Shown: positions 58,234 through 64,000 of the stretch, piece by piece
Layout: each line of letters opens with the position of its first letter
Numbering within the stretch: the stretch's first letter is position 1
Origin: Panagrolaimus kolymaensis
Taxonomy: Eukaryota > Nematoda > Chromadorea > Rhabditida > Panagrolaimidae
Direction: 5' to 3'
Length of the DNA stretch: 64,000 nucleotides
Assembly (NCBI GenBank): GCA_028622995.1
Contig: JAJQJQ010000030.1
Span: 2,356,001 to 2,420,000, forward strand
Translations under genes and position numbers: made by a program
The notes under the pieces: generated by a model
What the model was told of the DNA's origin: nothing
Database searches by the model: none
The model's input: the letters and a program-made list of their open reading frames with translations, nothing else

Positions 58234-59530
58234 ATGCCACCAAAGCGAGTAACAACATCTGATGGATTATTTGCAATCCCATCTCTTCCTAAAAAAACTC
58301 GAGCAGCAAGAAGTTCTCGCTCAAGTTCACGAGAATCAGTTGTTTCATTAAATTTCAGCGTGTCATCGTCTCGATCTCAAAGGTAAGCACTAAAGATTTT
58401 TGAAAAAAGAAATCCTTACTCTTCCATTTTTTAGATCAAGAACCCCATCGGTTGATCCATATAGTAATCATATGAGAGAAGTTCCTGAAGATAGCTTTGA
58501 ATATGGATTTAATAATCGTGGTGCAGAAAATTCACATTTAATTGTGTTAGAACCTACCCATCGTCACCTTGCTCGAGTATATGCATTTCATAATAATAAA
58601 TATTGGAAATGTATGAAATGTCTCAAAATTTCAGCAAAGAAAACAACTCGAGCCGTGTTTGTTGATGGTAAGCTTCGAGTTCCAATAGCAACTCAACATC
58701 GATGTGTAGCAGAAAAATTGGAAGATGTTCGAAAACTTCACAATAGTTTTGCCGAAAAATTTGGTAATTTATCTTTAACCAACGGGTATGTGAAGATAAT
58801 TGATATGACTTTTAAATATCCCAAATTTTATAAATGTGTTTTTAGGCAAGAATCCGATCAAGAAGATTCTGAAATGGAAGCTGCGCCTCGGTGAGCTACA
58901 TTTTTTATATTCCTTTTATTTATGAGTAGTCCTTTTTCATTTTCAGAAATAATAATGTAAATATTATTTTTAATCATCCATCAAGTGAATGGATTCGTAA
59001 AAAATGTGATTTACTTGGTTTAAAGTATTTTGTTTCTGCATATCAACTTTGGGCACAATGTGATATTGATATTATTAAACCCACTTCAGTACCCGATGAA
59101 ACTTTGGATGAACTTACAAATACTGATTATGGATGCATTTCTAAATTTTTTACTGGCGATGTAACTTCCACCAACAAAGTTAGCAAAGCTATCAACAAAT
59201 ATTTTTTGGGCAACTTCAAGTCATTGAGTTTGTTTCAAGTTTCACTTTTTTAACAAAAAGCATAAACTTCTTTTTTTAGGAAAGTTTGGAGGCAAAAACT
59301 TTGCAAAAGTTAAATCCAACGATAAATGGATTCAAGAATTAGTTTTTTCTGATGAAATGAGCAACTTTCATTTCGAACTTCTTGCTCGATGGTTTGAATG
59401 CCGCATCGGAATTTTTGAAGATAATGAATGGAAGCGATTTGGAAAGTGGTCGGTTTCGAATAAAGAAACTATTACTATGCTCATTCAAAAAGAAGATCAA
59501 GAATATAAAATTATTTTGACCCTTAAATAA
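58234..59530 (+). CDS. FLYWCH-like zinc finger plus OTU-like protein, paralogue 2 (intact)
   Basis: Five exons join in frame: 58234-58382, 58435-58785, 58846-58890, 58947-59227 and 59280-59530 (358 aa). The third intron (58786-58845, 60 nt) is a multiple of three and open, so retention is also possible. N-terminus: Ser/Arg-rich basic tail. Then a zinc-finger-like module (YWKCMKCLKISAKK ... ATQHRC; W-x-C-x2-C ... H-x-C) as in FLYWCH-type fingers, which bind DNA. The C-terminal half is OTU-like: TDYGCISKFFTGD with a Cys in the position of the OTU nucleophile, FHFELLARWFECRIGIFEDN and ITMLIQKEDQEYKIIL. The terminal His of active OTU proteases is replaced (EYK), so deubiquitinase activity is doubtful. 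Trans-splice-like acceptor just upstream of the ATG. Confidence 0.75.
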
Positions 59531-60206
59531 TTATTTTTCTCTAATTTTTACTTTTTTGAGCTTTAAAAAATCAATAAATATTTGAGCGTAAAATAAACTT
59601 ATATATTAATATTATTTATCGAATTGCATTTATGCCTTCAAGAAAATAACTTTTTTTTAAAATTATAAAACAAAAATTCTTCAATGATTTCTTTAATTTG
59701 GAGGTACTAATAGTAATCTAAATGTTTTTATAAATGACAAGTTATTGGAAAGTAAAAAAATGTTTAAAGGTATTAATTTAAAAAATTAAAACGACCTTAT
59801 TTATATGTGGGCGAAAAAGGAAATTTACAAGCACATATTTAAATAATTTTGCTCATGACCAGGCCTTTTCCTTCGGCCCGTCCAGCCCGTCCAGCCCGGC
59901 CCGGGCCGAACATTTTCAGCATAATAAAAAAAAACCAAAGGGGATACCAAGGCAAAAAAAATAGGGCCCGCGGGCCGGCCCAGGGCCGGGCCCATTTTGG
60001 ACGGGTCGAGGCCGGGCCGGGCCGGCAAAACCCGGCCCGTGGAAGAGGCCTGCTCATGACAATGTTTTTATAAATTTTGTAACCTAAGAGAGGCGGGGCC
60101 GGAGCGAGCGGGCGAAAACCGGGGCAAGGAAGAACACTGTCTGCAACATTTATTTTTGGCATATTTTTTAAATCCCTTATTCTTACTTAAAAAAAACAAC
60201 GTTATC
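59531..60206. other. Intergenic, contains a MITE and a GC-rich patch
   Basis: Holds the element at 59860-60052. Another GC-rich patch (about 60087-60130, GGCGGGGCCGGAGCGAGCGG) follows it and may be a fragment of a related element. Confidence 0.6.
59860..60052. mobile_element. hAT-transposon-type MITE, copy 2 (193 bp)
   Basis: Terminal inverted repeats CAGGCCTTTTCC and GGAAGAGGCCTG (11 of 12 match) with an exact 8-bp duplication CTCATGAC (59852-59859 and 60053-60060). The interior is GC-rich with GGCCCGGGCC-type units, and GGATACCAAGG on this strand is the complement of CCTTGGTATCC in the element at 52467-52660. Same length class and same duplication length, so both belong to one family but in opposite orientation. 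Confidence 0.85.
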
Positions 60207-61447
60207 ATGCTTGATTTATTTAGCATAATAAAATATTGGTTTACGCCTATTTTATGTCCTTATAGCTTTTGCTGCAATCTTACATTATTTTTTTTAATAA
60301 AATATAAATCTCCAAAAAATATGGAAAATTATAAAAAGATTTTATTTCTTGGTTGTGTCGCAGATTTATGTCATTCCATTTGGTATTTCTTTTTTGAACC
60401 TGTAAGATTTTATTTTACTATTTTTTGTTTACGAATAAAATAAAATAAAATTATAAATGTGAGTTTAGGACATTACCGTAATTAATGGAATTTTTTACAT
60501 TTTCACTCGAGCAATTTTGGGATATGTATCCTCTACTTTATCCGTCTGGACTTATAATGTTTCATTATTTTTTGTTTATTTTTCTTTTGTAAATCCTGTA
60601 ATTCAATTTATTTATCGGTATTTACTTGTTTGTCGGTAAGTTTTCATGACAATTTTTTTTTGTTTTTGTTTAGAATAATTATTTATTGTTAGTATATAGG
60701 AATATTATTCTAAACAAATGAGCTTTTGCCGGTCTCATTTTTCTTGGTGCAGCTGTTGTAGCTTCATATCCAATGAATTTTGTTATTCATCTTATTTATC
60801 GTATTGTTACGGAAGAAGCTTACACGTATCTCCTTAATGGAACTGAATGGGATATGAACGGAAAAATACCGTCTTTTGGTGCTCTTCCATTGGTTTAGTC
60901 ATTTTTTAAATAACATAAATCAGTCAAAAAAAATTATTCTTTTCAGTGGGAATTTCCAAACGTATTTTATTTGGTTTTATGTATCACAGTTATCACTTAT
61001 AGTATTATAATTTTTTGTGGAATTGCAGTTTATTTAGAAGTCAAAAGACAAGCTTCACAAGTTAGTCAAGATGTTAATAAATATCAAAGACAGGTTTCAA
61101 TTGTTATGACGGTGGAAGTAAGTTTTATTGTTTTTGTTGTTGTTGGTTACGGGTTTTTTTATTTTTAAAAAATAATATATTGAATGTTTATTTTGTAGGC
61201 AACGATTCCAGTGATAACTATTGTATTACCCATATTTCTTGATTTATCTATAGTTTTGTTTAATGCCCACATTCCATGGGAAGGAAAAGTAGTCCCTCTT
61301 TTAACATCATTATCACCTGCAATAAATCCAATGGTTAAAATGATGGTCATTTCACCATATCGAAAATATATATTTCAATTAATAAATCCAAAGCGTTTTC
61401 TTCCTTTAATAAATAGCAATGCATCTGCATCAGTTCAAGTTTTATAG
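60207..61447 (+). pseudogene. Serpentine chemoreceptor, str/srd-type, with in-frame TGA
   Basis: Five exons join in frame: 60207-60401, 60469-60635, 60700-60892, 60947-61117 and 61199-61447 (324 codons plus stop). Seven hydrophobic segments. Landmarks are KSPKNMENYKKILFLGCVAD at TM1-TM2, FIYRYLLVCR before TM4, the cytoplasmic VSQDVNKYQRQVSIVMTVEA before TM6 and NPMVKMMVISPYRKYI after TM7. Codon 128 (60719-60721) is TGA, at the start of TM4; everything after it is open and correctly spliced. A CGA-to-TGA or TGG-to-TGA change would explain it. Probably a recent pseudogene or a segregating null allele; sequence error is possible. Confidence 0.75.
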
Positions 61448-62300
61448 AAGTGAAATAAATCCCTGATAAAATTCAATGCTCATAAAATTTAATTTTGCGT
61501 TTACGTGTTTTTTTTATTACTTATTTTAATTTTACTTCCGCGTGTGATGCTTCTCAGTATTAATTGGTATCTTTAGAAGCCCTTTGAAATGGGATCAAAA
61601 AGGACTATAAATAATGACATATTGAAAAAGGTGTTTTGATATTCCAATTTAACAAGACCATTGAGTGTATAGAAAATAATAGCCATATTCAAGATTTTGT
61701 AAAACACCTTTACTTTTTTTCTCATATGTAATTAAAAAACAAATAACTGACAATGAATACATAAACGATTTCTTGTTCGGTGGTAATGGTGGAGTTCGGG
61801 GAGAGAGAAGCAACAAGAAGTTGGGACTCGTTACCCTTAGATGATTTTCCTATATCACCCGACATAATTTATCACAACGAAGTTGGATAATATAAAATAC
61901 AACCCAATAACTTTAAATACTTACAACAAAGTTGATAACACGATTAAATCACACCAGATAAGATTAACACTTTATTATTTATACACACGATATGATTATT
62001 TTACAGCAGCAAAATTAGATGTGGAGAGAAATTGAGATGACGTCGATGATGAACGAGAAAAGCAGGAGAGTTGTGTCGATCGATTTGTTTCTTTTGGAAT
62101 GAATGAAATGAATACAAAAGAATGTGGAAAATTAGCATAATAATGAGATGAGGAAAGTTGTGAAGTAAAAGAGAGGAATGCATAATTAACATAACTTTCT
62201 TTAATTTTGAGGTACTTGTAATAGTCGGAGGAAAACTTTATAAAATTCGAAAAATAAGCACAAAAAAATGTGATAAAAAAAATGCGTTAAACAAAATGAA
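61448..62300. other. Intergenic between convergent genes
   Basis: About 850 bp; the 61780-62170 stretch is purine-rich and less A/T-skewed than usual, with no open frame of note. Confidence 0.5.
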
Positions 62301-64000
62301 TCATGGATCATTAAAATAATTAACAAGGCAATATGGCTTTTGATCAGATGGTTGATCATATGGTTGCCATCGCCTTTCAAGGTAGCTTTTAATTCCATTA
62401 GAAATTTCATATCGAAAATCCATTGGAACTCCATCTTGAAAATTGATTACAAAAAATGATTTAGGAGCAGCTTGCTTCTAAAATATATCAATGAATTTTT
62501 AGGCCTTCATTTCAGAAATACAAAATCTTACTTTTAAAAAGTAACAATAACTTTCAACAGTTAATCGTTGATCAAAGTTACCAAATTTACATTCAATAAT
62601 TTTAACATTTCTTTTTAAATCCCCAATTCGTCGCATAGTTTTTTTGCTATTATTTGAGCAATAAGTGAAACTAAAAAACAAAAAAGCAAGTAATTTTTTT
62701 TAACTATGCCGAAAAATTTAAAACTTACTGAATTACTGAAGCATTGGGGAGTTTTTCAACAATTTTTTCCAATGGAACCAAATTACTGCCATTTTGTTTC
62801 CAAACAATCCATACATTGATCAATTTTATTTTTTCTGCTTTTTCAGAGGAAATCAAAAAATTATATTCTTTCCAAGTTAAATCTTGATCTGCAATTTCCA
62901 TGAAACGTGCTTCACATTTATTCAATTTTTGGATAATGTTTGAAAGCATCAAAGTATTTTCATTATTAAAATCCAAGCGATTGATAATATGCAAATTTGA
63001 TAGGGCAGGATTTTCTGCTTCACACAATTTTAAGTGGAAGGATTGTTTATGAATAACAGAATTTATGACATTTATGCTAATTTTGAGTTGATGGCAGAAT
63101 GGAATTTTTTGACGAACAAAAAAATACTTGCAAGATTCATATAATTTTTTACGAAGTTTCGTGGATGCTTGAGAATTAAAATATGCGATAATTGGTCCAG
63201 GAAATGAAAAATTTTGAGGACGAAATGTATCAGGTTTTGGCGGGATTTGTATTTCAGGGTTATTTGTGAATCCAACATCGAATAAATAGGATTCTAAATC
63301 AGGTAAATTGTCAAATCCAAAAATTAATTTGGCATGCTCCAATTCTGCTGAATATTTATATTTCATATCAAAATTATCAATAAATAATTTGATGTATCGC
63401 TCCATTATTTGCAACATAATCTAAAAAAACTTGTTTAAAGATTTGGAAAAAAAGTTGCAAAACAAAATTTTTACCTTAAAATTTTTATCTCGCATAATTT
63501 TAATATATGTTTTCCAAAAATCAACAATATCGTAACTTCTTGCTAATCGACATTCAATGGTTTGAATAGCAAATTTATCACCCATGAGCTCGAATAATTT
63601 TTCCATATATTCTTTAAACCCGTAATTTTGTAAATCATCAATTGTTTTCTTATTTGCTAAAGCTTTTTCATATTTTTTACGAAGTTCATCAGAAAGTGGC
63701 CAATCTGGAAAATAAAATTTTTTGTTAAAATTAATTTTTTTTACTCAAAATATTGTAAAAATTACCCGAATATTCATCAAAAAGGTTATAAGTTTCTTCC
63801 AAAGTTTTATGTGGAAATGTTAAAGCATATTCGATATATTTTGTTGCAAGTGCTTTCTTTTGATTTGAATTTCCATCCAGAAAATCATTATAAAATGTAC
63901 TGAAATGCGGCCAAAAATATGAATATTGAAATGGAAGAAATTTATTGAAATTTGTAAATGGTTCAAATTTTTTAGTTTCCGCTGTTCTTGCAAAACGTTT
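62301..64000 (-). CDS. HAT-repeat protein fused to CKYFF-family domain, partial
   Basis: Minus strand, cut by the right edge. In-window exons: 64000-63766, 63704-63475, 63420-62729, 62670-62532 and 62477-62301, all in frame (490 codons). The N-terminal part is HAT-like: FQYSYFWPHFSTFYNDFLDG, KALATKYIEYAL and YDIVDFWKTYIKIMRDKNFK. Exon 3 links it within one uninterrupted frame to the CKYFF domain: FRPQNFSFPGPIIAYFNSQA, then KLYESCKYFFVRQKI, NLVPLEKIVEKLPNA. The closing exons match the tail of the gene at 8523-10514 (SYCYFLK ... FVINFQDGVP). This intact version shows that the HAT/CKYFF fusion is real. HAT proteins usually scaffold RNA-processing complexes; here the function is unknown. Confidence 0.75.

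Noticed and set aside
1..64000. CRISPR arrays, rRNA, tRNA genes, bacterial operons
   Set aside because: No regular repeat-spacer pattern, no rRNA-like or tRNA box-like segment found by eye; gene structure is eukaryotic. Divergent tRNAs could be missed without a scanner.

Overview
The window is AT-rich eukaryotic DNA and almost certainly nuclear nematode sequence. Genes are broken by short introns (about 38-150 nt is typical, with a few longer) that start GT and end TTTTAG or TTTTCAG. Acceptor-like TTT(C/T)AG sites sit a few bases upstream of several start codons, as expected for spliced-leader trans-splicing. The gene content is nematode-typical: serpentine chemoreceptors, a CUB-like secreted protein, ET-module (Ly6-like) proteins and a two-domain BPI/LBP protein. 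A lineage-expanded family with the signature CKYF(F/Y) suggests a Panagrolaimus-like clade IV worm, but that placement is inference. All exon chains below were joined by hand from GT..AG sites and checked for reading-frame continuity.

Layout. 0-8.5 kb: a CUB-like secreted protein, a large VWD/EGF/C8-TIL/fibrinogen-like secreted protein lying between two direct copies of a ~600 bp repeat, and a truncated chemoreceptor. 8.5-12.6 kb: two genes that pair HAT (half-a-TPR) repeats with the CKYFF family domain. 13-16 kb: a secreted acidic protein convergent with a calcyphosin-like EF-hand gene. 17-26 kb: a CKYFF gene, an atlastin-like GTPase with a coiled-coil tail, and two divergently transcribed all-helical proteins, one with a central hydrophobic hairpin. 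26.5-32 kb: a BPI/LBP gene and a diapausin-like antimicrobial peptide. 32-48.7 kb: a four-pass membrane protein, an ET-module gene with an in-frame TGA, chemoreceptors, a membrane-anchored metallophosphoesterase, two near-identical-sized CKYFF paralogues with the second ET-module gene between them, and a small ORF. 50-61.5 kb: chemoreceptors and a family combining a FLYWCH-like zinc finger with an OTU-like domain. The right edge holds a third HAT-repeat/CKYFF gene, cut by the window.

Functionally the region reads as an accessory, fast-evolving chromosome arm: sensory receptors, extracellular and putative immune proteins (CUB-like, BPI, diapausin-like, VWD/FReD) and lineage-specific expansions, with many fragments and disabled copies. 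Housekeeping-like genes are few (calcyphosin-like, atlastin-like, metallophosphoesterase).

Most notable: two 193-194 bp GC-rich elements with 12-bp terminal inverted repeats and exact 8-bp target duplications (a hAT-transposon-type MITE family); the fusion of Prp39-like HAT repeats to the CKYFF domain in separate genes; a diapausin-pattern peptide in a nematode; and an in-frame TGA exactly where a paralogue has a cysteine codon.
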